This document shows, in pieces, positions 34,809 through 43,685 of a stretch of DNA of 64,000 nucleotides. The position numbers and the translations under genes were made by a program. The notes under the pieces are model-generated. The model ran no database searches. It was not told the origin of the DNA and was given only the letters and a program-made list of their open reading frames with translations. This DNA is from Pedobacter westerhofensis (lineage in GTDB: Bacteria > Bacteroidota > Bacteroidia > Sphingobacteriales > Sphingobacteriaceae), in assembly GCF_900182595.1 (NCBI RefSeq), contig NZ_FXTN01000006.1:62001-126000 (forward strand), written 5' to 3'. Each line of letters starts with the position of its first letter. Within the stretch, counting starts at the first letter, position 1.

Positions 34809-35426
34809 ATGAAAAATAGACTAAAAATGCTATCTCTTGCCTCGCTATTAATTTTTGCGCAGGCATGCAGTAAAGATGATAATCAAATCACTATTCAGGA
34901 GCACGATAAAAACCAAATGATGACCATCATGCACCAGATGATGGATAAGATGGATGCCATGGAAATGACCAAAGATCCTGATAATGATTTTGCCATGATG
35001 ATGACAATGCACCACCAGGGAGCGATTGATATGGCTAATGCAGAACTTAAAGATGGAACCGATGCCACGATGAAAGCAATTGCACAAAAGATGATCAGCG
35101 CGCAGACCCAGGAAATTGCCCAACTCAACACATTTTTACAGGCTCATCCTGCACATTTAAGCGTACCGGAATTTGATGCGCAAATGATGATGGGCATGGA
35201 GAAAATGGGGCGTAATGCAGACCTGCAAATTATAAATGGAAGAATAGACCATGATTTTGCGATCCTGATGGCCCAGCACCACCAAAGTGCTATCGAAATG
35301 TCCAAAATGGAACTGGACTACGGAACCCATTCAGAGATGAAAACAATGGCTTCTAATATTATTGAAGACCAGGAAAAAGAAATCAAGGAGTTACAAGAAT
35401 GGCTATTGGCAAATAACAATAAATAA
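34809..35426 (+). CDS. DUF305 lipoprotein, two repeats
   Basis: A 205-residue lipoprotein (SLASLLIFAQACSK lipobox). It contains two DUF305 units with MMTMHHQGAIDMANAELKDG and ILMAQHHQSAIEMSKMELDYG. It resembles the DUF305 protein at 8614 in layout. It is probably a paralog, and a candidate periplasmic copper-binding protein. Confidence 0.85.
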   Translation: MKNRLKMLSLASLLIFAQACSKDDNQITIQEHDKNQMMTIMHQMMDKMDAMEMTKDPDNDFAMMMTMHHQGAIDMANAELKDGTDATMKAIAQKMISAQTQEIAQLNTFLQAHPAHLSVPEFDAQMMMGMEKMGRNADLQIINGRIDHDFAILMAQHHQSAIEMSKMELDYGTHSEMKTMASNIIEDQEKEIKELQEWLLANNNK

Positions 35427-35446
35427 ATGTTTCAAAATCTGAAAAC

Positions 35447-35548
35447 ATGCTCAAATTGGGCATGGTGCATTGCAGGGAATATGCAGAGGCTTGCCGCCAA
35501 TGCGAAAAATCTGTGAGCAGATGGCGACAGCTGCTTAGATCAGTCTGA
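35447..35548 (+). pseudogene. C-terminal fragment of a Csp-like copper protein
   Basis: A 33-codon frame reads MVHCREYAEACRQCEKSVSR after a short lead. It aligns with the C-terminus of the intact protein at 21072 (HCQECADACKACAEECRRM), with two of the six cysteines replaced. No upstream part is present. Confidence 0.5.
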
Positions 35549-35552
35549 TAAT

Positions 35553-35579
35553 CTTACCTGTCCTAAATGGATAGGTAAG
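35553..35579 (+). terminator. Hairpin terminator after the DUF305 genes
   Basis: CTTACCT at 35553 pairs with AGGTAAG ending at 35579, with an inner TCC/GGA pairing, and T-rich sequence follows. Confidence 0.55.
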
Positions 35580-35681
35580 AATTATGTATATTTTTTACAA
35601 AACTTTATAAGTTTAGCAATAGAAGTCCGCTTATCTTTGACTGGTAGTACGTAATTAAAGAATATTACTATATTTATATAA

Positions 35682-36155
35682 ATGAAATCCCGTTCATCCA
35701 TACAGTTTAAGGCTGCCTTTTTAACTCTTGTATTCCTTTTGAATACGGTAGTAGGCTTCGCTTGTGCTGTTGGAACTAACATGGGCTTCAATAATGGGCA
35801 TCACCAGGAGCAGGGAAGGGTTCATTCCAGTGGACATACCCGTAAACACAATCAGGCTCATGATCATTCCAAACATAGTCATGATAAAAGTACTGGAACA
35901 GATCATGCCTCTAAAAGTCAAAAAGACAATTGTTGCAAGGAACAAGTAGACAAATTAACAAAAGCAGATAAGTTGACCCAACCAGGGTTTAATTATAATT
36001 TGCTGTCATCTTCATTTTTCCTTTTGCCTTCGGCAGTTTATCGAATAGGCGAGGAGGTTACTTTTCCAGTAAATGTTCCCAATACCTATTTTGTCCGGCA
36101 TTGCCGTCCGCCAATTACTGACGTACGTATTGCCATACAAAGTTTCCAAATTTGA
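35682..36155 (+). CDS. Exported His-rich protein (HYC_CC_PP-like)
   Basis: A 157-residue protein with a hydrophobic N-terminus (FKAAFLTLVFLLNTVVGFACA). It then has a strongly His-rich segment (NNGHHQEQGRVHSSGHTRKH, HDHSKHSHDK), KDNCCKEQ, and a C-terminus with RHCRPPITDVRIAIQSFQI. The CC and RPP elements resemble the small HYC_CC_PP proteins. Its location just before DUF3347 and copper oxidase genes suggests periplasmic copper or zinc buffering. Confidence 0.6.
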   Translation: MKSRSSIQFKAAFLTLVFLLNTVVGFACAVGTNMGFNNGHHQEQGRVHSSGHTRKHNQAHDHSKHSHDKSTGTDHASKSQKDNCCKEQVDKLTKADKLTQPGFNYNLLSSSFFLLPSAVYRIGEEVTFPVNVPNTYFVRHCRPPITDVRIAIQSFQI

Positions 36156-36229
36156 TTTTAAAGCTTAATCGTTTTTCCCGATGGTATTAACCATTGCAGC
36201 TCAATAATTATTCTATTAAAATTAAGAAA

Positions 36230-36715
36230 ATGAAAAAGATATTTCTAATTGTTGCTATTATAGCAACATCCTTTGTGCAATATGGATTTGCACAAACTGA
36301 CCATGCTGATCATCAAACGCAACCTGTTGCACTCCTTCCTTTATACTATAATATTAAAGACGCCTTAGTAAGTGGCGATGCAAAACTTGCAGCATCAAAA
36401 GCCCAGGAATTTGTTAAAGGGGTAAACAGCACTGATTCCAAAGTAATTAATGAAAATAGTAAGAAGGGCTTATTGGAACATGCTGTTAAACTTGCTAAAA
36501 GCAAGGATCTTAAAAGTGAGCGTGAGCATTTTGCCGGTCTTTCAACCAGCATGATCACCTTGGCTAAGACATCAAAATTATCGGCTGAACCTGTTTACCA
36601 AATGTATTGCCCAATGAAAAAAAGCAATTGGCTAAGCAGTGAAAAAGCAGTTAAGAATCCGTATTACGGCAGTGCCATGCTGACCTGCGGAAATGTGGTA
36701 GAAACTATAAAATAG
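36230..36715 (+). CDS. DUF3347 exported protein
   Basis: A 161-residue protein starting MKKIFLIVAIIATSFVQYGF with a signal peptide; the twelve upstream codons are unlikely. It shows the DUF3347 pattern LLPLYYNIKDALVSGDAKLAASKAQEFV, then EREHFAGLSTSMITLAK and the copper-site-like YQMYCPMKKSNWLSSEKAVKNPYYG. The C-terminus carries CGNVVETIK. The family is commonly attached to CusB-type copper efflux subunits; here it stands alone. Confidence 0.85.
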   Translation: MKKIFLIVAIIATSFVQYGFAQTDHADHQTQPVALLPLYYNIKDALVSGDAKLAASKAQEFVKGVNSTDSKVINENSKKGLLEHAVKLAKSKDLKSEREHFAGLSTSMITLAKTSKLSAEPVYQMYCPMKKSNWLSSEKAVKNPYYGSAMLTCGNVVETIK

Positions 36716-36732
36716 AGGTTATTATCTAAATA

Positions 36733-36760
36733 AGCCCTATGCAAAAGCATAGGGCTGTTT
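36733..36760 (+). terminator. Hairpin terminator after the first DUF3347 gene
   Basis: AGCCCTATGC pairs with GCATAGGGCT around AAAA, followed by TGTTTATCTATTTTTATTT. Confidence 0.88.
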
Positions 36761-36867
36761 ATCTATTTTTATTTTTTTCAGCATTTAAAAGCTCACCTAT
36801 TTTCCAGAAAAGATCTTAGGTTTTGTAGACAAGAAATGTTGCAGGTCACCTATAATTCAAGAACAAC

Positions 36868-37440
36868 ATGAAACGATTAATAATAAGCGGGGTAATGTTT
36901 ACCCTACTTTTTGCCGCCTGTACGGGCGGAACAAAGTCAGTAAATAGCGCTGAAAATAAAAAGGAAACTCAGCTACCTAAAAAGGGGGTTACTGCCGAAA
37001 GTATAGTCCCTACTAAAGAGGTTATTTCAGCTTACCTGGAACTGAAAAATGCATTAACAAAAGATGACGATAAGACTGCTGCGCAGGCTGCTAAGAGCCT
37101 AGTTGAAGCCATAAACGTAGTAGACAAAGCTTCGCTAAGTACAGAACAATCTAAAGTCTTTACGGATATCGCTGATGATGCAAAAGAACATGCTGAGCAC
37201 ATTGGATCCAATGCAGGAAACATCAAGCACCAGCGGGAACACTTTGAAACTTTAAGCCAGGAAATTTATGATCTGGTTAAAGCGGGTGGTAGCGCAGGAC
37301 AAAAGCTTTATTATGATAATTGCCCGATGTACAATAATGGAAAGGGTGGCAACTGGCTTAGTGATACCAAAGACATCCAAAACCCATACCTGGGCAAAGA
37401 AATGCCAACCTGTGGAAGTGTTAAGGAAGAACTAAATTAA
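36868..37440 (+). CDS. DUF3347 lipoprotein
   Basis: A 190-residue lipoprotein (SGVMFTLLFAACTGG). The DUF3347 core is VISAYLELKNALTKDDDKTAAQAAKSLVEA, QREHFETLSQEIYDLVK and YYDNCPMYNNGKGGNWLSD, then TCGSVKEELN. It is a paralog of the protein at 36230. It starts a run of tightly spaced copper genes (2-base gap to the haem-binding gene). Confidence 0.85.
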   Translation: MKRLIISGVMFTLLFAACTGGTKSVNSAENKKETQLPKKGVTAESIVPTKEVISAYLELKNALTKDDDKTAAQAAKSLVEAINVVDKASLSTEQSKVFTDIADDAKEHAEHIGSNAGNIKHQREHFETLSQEIYDLVKAGGSAGQKLYYDNCPMYNNGKGGNWLSDTKDIQNPYLGKEMPTCGSVKEELN

Positions 37441-37442
37441 TC

Positions 37443-37904
37443 ATGGGCAGGGTAACAAAAAGTCTTTTGTTTTTATCAGGGTTGCTGGTAGTTATCCAGT
37501 TTATTCAGCCTGAACGAAATATCAGCATTCAGGCTTACCCTGCCGATATTAGCCGCACTTATCCTGTACCAGAAAAAGTGCAGGGAATTTTGAAAACCTC
37601 CTGTTACGACTGTCATAGTAACAATACCCGTTATCCCTGGTACGCAAATATACAGCCTGGTGGATGGTGGCTTGCCTGGCATATCAGAGAAGGAAAACAA
37701 GAGCTCAATTTTAATGAGTTTGGCAAGTACTCCTCACGCAGACAGCAAAGCAAGCTAAAAGCAATAACAGGCAGTATAGAAGATGGCACGATGCCTATCA
37801 GTTCCTATACACTGATACATAGGAATGCCCGACTTACAAAAGCTGAACAGGACTTGATCCTGGACTGGATAGAAAAAACAAAAGACAGTCTTTTAAAAAA
37901 TTAA
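37443..37904 (+). CDS. Haem-binding-domain (Haem_bd) protein
   Basis: A 153-residue protein with an N-terminal membrane segment (LLFLSGLLVVIQFIQP). It has a single c-type haem motif CYDCHSN and the family signature YPWYANIQPGGWWLAWHIREGK. Redox partner function is likely, possibly for the multicopper oxidase downstream, from which it is separated by 5 bases. Confidence 0.85.
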   Translation: MGRVTKSLLFLSGLLVVIQFIQPERNISIQAYPADISRTYPVPEKVQGILKTSCYDCHSNNTRYPWYANIQPGGWWLAWHIREGKQELNFNEFGKYSSRRQQSKLKAITGSIEDGTMPISSYTLIHRNARLTKAEQDLILDWIEKTKDSLLKN

Positions 37905-37909
37905 TAAAG

Positions 37910-40666
37910 ATGAAAAAACTAGTAGTATACATTTTGCTGATGGGTTTGTACGGGTTCGCCTCTGCGCACGAAGGACAGACCATCTCATTGCAGCAAAAAC
38001 AACAGCCGGTAGTCTATACCTGCCCCATGCATCCCGAAATTCAGAGTAGCGAGCCTGGCAATTGTCCGAAATGCGGGATGAAGCTGGTCGCTGAAAAGAA
38101 AAAAAGCGTTCCGGTTAAAAAAGCCGTACCGGCCAAAAAAAGTCAATCCGAAAAGATGGGTGATATGGGCGGCATGAAAACGCCTTCTCAAAAAAAGATT
38201 ACAGATAAGTCTATGCACGCAGTGTCCTATACCTGCCCGATGCATACGGAAATCCATGCTTCTAAACCGGGCAACTGTCCTAAATGTGGAATGAAACTCG
38301 TGAAAGAAGTTCCTAAGACAACACCAATAAAGCATGATGGAATGGATATGCCCATGAAAGAGGAAGCTAAAAAGCCGGGCAGTATGGAATATATAAAAGG
38401 AATGCAGATGGGAGATGATGACGCCACTATGGCTAATATCAGAAAGGCAAAAGCGAATTTAGGCCCGATAAAAACCATTACCAGCAGTACGCCGCCCCGT
38501 ACAGTGCGCTACGATCTATACGTCGCAGATACTACGGTAACCTATGGAAAAAAATCAAAGCGGGCAATTGCAGTAAATGGCCAGATTCCAATGCCTACCT
38601 TAACATTTACCGAAGGCGACACCGCTCTGATTTATGTGCATAATAATCTTGATGAAGAAACCTCCCTTCACTGGCATGGCCTTTTCCTGCCTAACAAAAT
38701 GGATGGGGTACCTTTTTTAACGCAGATGCCAATTATGCCCCACACTACTTACGTCTACAAATTTCCGATCGTTCAGCACGGTACCCACTGGTATCATAGT
38801 CATAGTATGTTTCAGGAACAGATTGGCATGTACGGCGCTTTTATCATGAATAAAAGAAAAGAGTGGGATATTCCGACAATACCAATTACTTTAAGTGAGT
38901 GGACGGATATGAAACCTGAAGAAGTACATCGCAGCTTAAAAAATGCGACTGATTGGTTTGCTATACAAAAAGGGGCAACACAAAACTATGGAGAGGCTAT
39001 AAAAAGCGGAAACTTCAAGACTAAGGTAAACAATGAATGGAAACGCATGACGGCCATGGATGTCAGTGATGTATATTATGAGAACTTCCTGATCAACGGC
39101 AAAAACCAAAATGAACAGCCCCAGTTTAAAGCTGGTGATAAGGTCAGGCTGCGCATTGCAAATGGAGGCGCATCTGATTATTTCTGGCTGAAATATGCGG
39201 GAGGCAAGATTACCGTGGTTGCCACTGATGGAAATGATGTTGAACCTGTAGAGGTGGATAGGCTGATCATTGCTGTTTCTGAAACCTACGATGTGGTGGT
39301 GACTATTCCTGAAAACAAGAGTTATGAATTTTTAGTTACACCGGAGGACCGTACCAAATCAGCATCCTTGTGGCTGGGGAGCGGAGAAAAAGTTTCTGCA
39401 GTAAAACTGAAGAGACCTAAATATTTCGCCGGCATGAAAATGATGAACGACATGATGGACATGCAGGGAAATATGATTGAAATGGATGGCATGAAGATGC
39501 AGAACCAGATCATGGATATGAATACGGTGATGTATCCCGAAATTACAGGTGAAGAAAGTCCGGAGTCCGAAAGCAAGAAAACTGATGCTCCTGGCATGCA
39601 GATGCCTAACGACAAAAGTATGGCAGGAATGAATATGGCTCCTGAAAGTTTGGATATCGTAACCCTGAATTACAATATGCTCCGGGATCCAAAAAGGACA
39701 ACGCTACCAAAAGGGCCATGGAAAGAACTCAAATTCGATCTGACCGGGAATATGAACCGTTATGTCTGGACGCTGGATAATAAGGCGGTTTCAGAAACTG
39801 ATAAGATCCTGATCAAAAAAGGCGAAAATGTACGCATCATTATGTATAACAATAGTATGATGCGACATCCCATGCACCTGCATGGCCATGACTTCAGGGT
39901 GATTAACGGGCAGGGTGAAAATGCGCCAATGAAAAACGTTCTTGACATTATGCCAATGGAAAGAGATACGATTGAGTTTGCGGCCAGTGAAAAGGGAGGC
40001 GACTGGTTTTTTCACTGCCATATTCTTTACCATATGATGAGTGGTATGGGCCGGGTCTTTAGTTATGAAAACTCCCCGCCTAATCCTGAACTGCCCGATA
40101 CAAAGCTTGCCTGGAAGAAGTTATCTGCCGATGATAGGAAATATCACCCAATGGCCAGTATTGGACTGGAAAGTAATGGTAGTGATGGAGAGCTGATGTT
40201 TGCCAATACCCGTTATAGATTATCTACAGAGTGGAGGGTTGGTTTAAAATCAGAACATGGGATTGAGAGTGAAACTTACTTTGGGCGTTACATTGGCAGA
40301 ATGCAATGGCTAATGCCGTTTGTCGGTTTTGACTACCATTACAACAGCATGAGCAATGAAAGGGAAAATAACCTTTTTGGGCAGCTCAGCAATCAAAAGA
40401 ACAGAAAGGCAGCCGTGATCGGTGCGCAGTACATTCTTCCTATGCTGGTCACAGCCGAGGCAAGACTAGACAGTAAAGGAAAATTACGGTTTCAGCTGAT
40501 GCGTGAAGATGTTCCCTTGACCAGCAGGTTACGGTTTAACTTTATGGCCAATACCGATAAAGAATATATGGCCGGTTTCAGATACATTGTGACCAAATAC
40601 TTTTCTCTTTCCACCCATTACGACAGCGATATGGGTTATGGGGGCGGACTTACACTCACCTATTAA
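37910..40666 (+). CDS. CopA-type multicopper oxidase with two heavy-metal-binding domains and a CopB-like C-terminal barrel
   Basis: A 918-residue exported protein (signal MKKLVVYILLMGLYGFASA). Residues about 35-65 and 105-135 are YHS-like metal-binding domains (YTCPMHPEIQSSEPGNCPKC, YTCPMHTEIHASKPGNCPKC). The laccase-type oxidase spans about 190-720 and has all copper motifs: LHWHGLFL, HWYHSHSMFQ, HPMHLHGHDF and HCHILYHMMSGMG. A Met-rich insert (GMKMMNDMMDMQGNM) may bind Cu(I). The last 170 residues (about 750-918) are beta-rich with alternating residues (RLSTEWRVGL, FNFMANTDKEYMAGFRYIV, GYGGGLTLTY), like the CopB outer-membrane protein. This is an unusual CopA-CopB fusion. It starts 5 bases after the haem-binding gene. 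Confidence 0.88.
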   Translation: MKKLVVYILLMGLYGFASAHEGQTISLQQKQQPVVYTCPMHPEIQSSEPGNCPKCGMKLVAEKKKSVPVKKAVPAKKSQSEKMGDMGGMKTPSQKKITDKSMHAVSYTCPMHTEIHASKPGNCPKCGMKLVKEVPKTTPIKHDGMDMPMKEEAKKPGSMEYIKGMQMGDDDATMANIRKAKANLGPIKTITSSTPPRTVRYDLYVADTTVTYGKKSKRAIAVNGQIPMPTLTFTEGDTALIYVHNNLDEETSLHWHGLFLPNKMDGVPFLTQMPIMPHTTYVYKFPIVQHGTHWYHSHSMFQEQIGMYGAFIMNKRKEWDIPTIPITLSEWTDMKPEEVHRSLKNATDWFAIQKGATQNYGEAIKSGNFKTKVNNEWKRMTAMDVSDVYYENFLINGKNQNEQPQFKAGDKVRLRIANGGASDYFWLKYAGGKITVVATDGNDVEPVEVDRLIIAVSETYDVVVTIPENKSYEFLVTPEDRTKSASLWLGSGEKVSAVKLKRPKYFAGMKMMNDMMDMQGNMIEMDGMKMQNQIMDMNTVMYPEITGEESPESESKKTDAPGMQMPNDKSMAGMNMAPESLDIVTLNYNMLRDPKRTTLPKGPWKELKFDLTGNMNRYVWTLDNKAVSETDKILIKKGENVRIIMYNNSMMRHPMHLHGHDFRVINGQGENAPMKNVLDIMPMERDTIEFAASEKGGDWFFHCHILYHMMSGMGRVFSYENSPPNPELPDTKLAWKKLSADDRKYHPMASIGLESNGSDGELMFANTRYRLSTEWRVGLKSEHGIESETYFGRYIGRMQWLMPFVGFDYHYNSMSNERENNLFGQLSNQKNRKAAVIGAQYILPMLVTAEARLDSKGKLRFQLMREDVPLTSRLRFNFMANTDKEYMAGFRYIVTKYFSLSTHYDSDMGYGGGLTLTY

Positions 40667-40677
40667 TTATAAGCATC

Positions 40678-43221
40678 ATGAAGCATACCTATCAAATAAG
40701 TGGAATGAGCTGCCAGGGATGCAGCAAAAAAGTGGAGTTTGCCTTAAATGGAATCCATGGGATTTCTGCAGGGGTTACCTTAGTTCCCCCGGTAGCGGTC
40801 ATTACTATGGAACAGCATGTGCCAACAGAGATATTACAGGAAGCTTTATCTAAAGCTGGTGATTATAAAATCCTGATGGCAGGGGATCACCATGGAGATT
40901 TACCCCATAACAAGGTATTGCCGTCTCCTGTCTATGCCGGTCATCCTGAAGCAGATCATCCTAAAACAATAACTAAATCAGGAACAGGTAAGTATTATTG
41001 TCCCATGCATTGCCAGGGAGATAAAACTTACGACAAGCCTGGTGATTGTCCGGTTTGCGGAATGGATCTTGTTCAACAGCCCGTTCAAAAGCTGGCTACA
41101 CAATATAGCTGCCCTATGCATCCGGAGATTATCCGGGATCAGCCGGGAGCCTGTCCGATATGTGGAATGGATTTAGTTCCAATTGGAGGCGGTGGCTCTG
41201 ATAAAGAAGAAGACCAGACCTATGACCGGTTGCTCCGTAAATTTAAGATAGCGGCACTGTTTACCGTTCCGATCTTCATTATTTCCATGTCGGAGATGAT
41301 CCCCGGAAATCCGCTGTTTAATTTGATGGAGCTTCGTTACTGGAACTGGGTGCAGTTTGCTTTTTCAATTCCGGTCGTATTTTATGCAACCTGGATGTTC
41401 TTTGAGCGTGCATGGAGGTCGGTGGTGACCTGGAACCTGAACATGTTTACCTTAATTGGTATTGGGGCGGGAGTGGCCTGGTTATTTAGCTTACTGGCTT
41501 TATTATTTCCCGGTATTTTCCCAGACCAGTTTAAGACCCATTCGGGTAACGTCTATGTATATTTTGAAGCTGCAGCTGTGATTTTGACGCTGGTGTTGCT
41601 TGGGCAACTTTTAGAAGCACGGGCGCATGGCAAGACAAATAGTGCCATCAAAGAACTGTTGAAACTGGCACCCAATCAGGCCACCAGGATCGTGGACGAA
41701 AAAGAAACAACGGTTGCTATTGATGACATACAAAAAGGGGACCTGCTTCGGGTAAAACCAGGGGAGAAAGTACCTGTTGACGGAAGTATTAAGACAGGAG
41801 AGGTTACCATCGATGAATCGATGATTTCCGGGGAACCCATTCCTGTAGATAAAAAACCGGGAGATAAGGTGAGTTCAGGAACCATTAACGGAAATAAAAC
41901 TTTTACCATGCTGGCTGAGAAAGTAGGATCGGAAACCCTGCTATCCCAAATCATTGACATGGTCAATTCTGCAAGCCGCTCAAAGGCACCCATCCAGAAG
42001 CTGGCTGATAAGATTTCCGGCTACTTTGTTCCTATTGTTGTTTTTATTGCCGTAGTGACCTTTATCATTTGGGCAGTATATGGGCCAGAGCCTTCTTATG
42101 TATATGCTTTTGTAAACGCAATAGCGGTGCTGATTATAGCCTGCCCATGCGCACTTGGCCTTGCGACCCCAATGTCTGTTATGGTGGGTGTTGGAAAGGG
42201 AGCAAAGTCAGGCGTGCTCATAAAAAATGCGGAATCACTGGAAAAGTTGAATGCCATTGACATCGTTGTGATTGATAAGACAGGTACGGTCACCGAAGGC
42301 AAACCATCGGTTGAAAAGGTGATCAGCGCAGATGCTGCTTTTACAGTGCAGGATATCCTTCAAAGGATCATCTCCTTAAACAGCAGTTCTGAGCATCCAC
42401 TTGCTCAGGCGACCATACGCTACGGGGAACAAAAGCAGATAAAACAATTACCTATTGAACATTTTGAAGCTGTTACCGGAAAAGGGGTCATTGGGATTTT
42501 TAACAAGGAAAACCTGGCTCTTGGTAACGAAAAACTAATGGAACAGGTTCATGCAGCCATTTCGCCTGAACTAATGGAACAGGTTAAGGACGAGCAAAAA
42601 CAAGGTAAAACAGTTTCCTACTTAGCAGTTGGTGATCATGCTATTGGATTTGTAGTCATTTCTGATAAAATTAAGGAATCAAGTAAAGAAGCCATTGGTA
42701 AGTTACAAAAGGAAGGCTTACAGGTATTCATGTTTACCGGAGATAATGAAGATACCGCAAAGGCAGTGAGTGAAACTTTAAGCCTTGATGGATATAAAGC
42801 TCAAATGCTGCCCGAAGATAAACTGAACGAAATTAAACGGTTACAGCAAAAAGGAAAAAAAGTAGCTATGGCTGGCGATGGCATAAATGATGCCCCTGCA
42901 TTGTCGCAGGCAGATATTGGAATAGCAATGGGTACAGGAACGGATGTGGCCATCCAAAGCGCTGCTATCACTTTGGTGAAAGGCGACCTGAACGGGATCG
43001 CTAAAGCAAGGCTACTGAGCCATAAGGTTATGGGAAACATCAGGGGGAACCTGTTTTTTGCCCTAGGCTACAATGTACTGGGAATTCCAATTGCAGCAGG
43101 CGTTTTGTATCCATTTTTTGGAATCCTGCTTTCTCCAATGATTGCGGCATTAGCCATGAGCTTAAGTTCAGTATCTGTAATTCTAAACTCGCTACGGCTA
43201 AAAAATGTGAAACTCGATTGA
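40678..43221 (+). CDS. copA: Copper-translocating P-type ATPase with HMA and two YHS-like domains
   Basis: An 847-residue P1B-type ATPase. The N-terminus has an HMA domain (GMSCQGCSKKVEF), then two heavy-metal-binding domains (YYCPMHCQGD, CPVCGMDLV; YSCPMHPEII, CPICGMDLV). Core motifs are IIACPCALGLATP, DKTGTVTEG, SSEHPLAQA, TGDNEDTA and GDGINDAPALS, with six or more membrane helices. CPC with ALGLATP and the C-terminal motifs fit Cu(I) export. It follows the oxidase gene by 11 bases and would move cytoplasmic copper to the periplasm, where the oxidase and DUF proteins act. Confidence 0.93.
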   Translation: MKHTYQISGMSCQGCSKKVEFALNGIHGISAGVTLVPPVAVITMEQHVPTEILQEALSKAGDYKILMAGDHHGDLPHNKVLPSPVYAGHPEADHPKTITKSGTGKYYCPMHCQGDKTYDKPGDCPVCGMDLVQQPVQKLATQYSCPMHPEIIRDQPGACPICGMDLVPIGGGGSDKEEDQTYDRLLRKFKIAALFTVPIFIISMSEMIPGNPLFNLMELRYWNWVQFAFSIPVVFYATWMFFERAWRSVVTWNLNMFTLIGIGAGVAWLFSLLALLFPGIFPDQFKTHSGNVYVYFEAAAVILTLVLLGQLLEARAHGKTNSAIKELLKLAPNQATRIVDEKETTVAIDDIQKGDLLRVKPGEKVPVDGSIKTGEVTIDESMISGEPIPVDKKPGDKVSSGTINGNKTFTMLAEKVGSETLLSQIIDMVNSASRSKAPIQKLADKISGYFVPIVVFIAVVTFIIWAVYGPEPSYVYAFVNAIAVLIIACPCALGLATPMSVMVGVGKGAKSGVLIKNAESLEKLNAIDIVVIDKTGTVTEGKPSVEKVISADAAFTVQDILQRIISLNSSSEHPLAQATIRYGEQKQIKQLPIEHFEAVTGKGVIGIFNKENLALGNEKLMEQVHAAISPELMEQVKDEQKQGKTVSYLAVGDHAIGFVVISDKIKESSKEAIGKLQKEGLQVFMFTGDNEDTAKAVSETLSLDGYKAQMLPEDKLNEIKRLQQKGKKVAMAGDGINDAPALSQADIGIAMGTGTDVAIQSAAITLVKGDLNGIAKARLLSHKVMGNIRGNLFFALGYNVLGIPIAAGVLYPFFGILLSPMIAALAMSLSSVSVILNSLRLKNVKLD

Positions 43222-43260
43222 TACTTTAATGAACGTTGAACACGTAGAGGTAAGATTTGT

Positions 43261-43300
43261 ATTTAAGTATTTGCTTAAATAGTAATAGTCACTATATTTG
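43261..43300 (+). promoter_or_regulatory. Promoter with overlapping operator for the ArsR/MerTP operon
   Basis: TTTG (43270-43273), exactly 19 bases, then TATATTTG (43293-43300) is a perfect Bacteroidota promoter. The -33 element sits in the loop of the inverted repeat ATTTAAG/CTTAAAT (43261-43280), a likely operator. The start codon lies 4 bases past the -7 element, so the transcript may be almost leaderless. Confidence 0.75.
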
Positions 43301-43304
43301 ATCA

Positions 43305-43685
43305 ATGGAAAAACTGGAAACTTGTATTAGGGTATTAGCCGATTTGAATCAGATAAAGGGCTGTAAAGAGCTTTTACGAGCTAATAAGTCATCCTTTTTT
43401 CAATTAAGTAATATACTTGCCCTCACCGGAAATGAAGTAAGGCTTCAAATTCTATTTCTTTTAGAAACAGAATTTGAGTTATGCCCCTGTGATTTAGCAG
43501 ATATTTTAGGTATGAGTACTCCTGCTATTTCTCAGCACCTACGTAAAATGAAGGACGGGGGAATTATTAAAGCCCGCAAAGTAGCTCAAACGATCTATTA
43601 CTCCATTGAGCCTCGTCATATAGAATTATTAAAGCCTTTATTTACACATATAACTACTCCAAATCATCAAATCAAACAAATATGA
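43305..43685 (+). CDS. ArsR/SmtB-family regulator of the mer-like operon
   Basis: A 126-residue winged-helix regulator with LTGNEVRLQILFLLETEFELCPCDLADILG and GMSTPAISQHLRKMKDGGII. The CPC motif in the sensing helix fits thiol-based binding of Hg, Cd or similar. It overlaps the merTP start by 4 bases, so the operon is autoregulated through the operator just upstream. Confidence 0.88.
   Translation: MEKLETCIRVLADLNQIKGCKELLRANKSSFFQLSNILALTGNEVRLQILFLLETEFELCPCDLADILGMSTPAISQHLRKMKDGGIIKARKVAQTIYYSIEPRHIELLKPLFTHITTPNHQIKQI

Noticed and set aside
34848..35131. Open frames on the minus strand over the DUF305 gene
   Set aside because: They mirror the Met/His-rich DUF305 codons and contain no independent signal.
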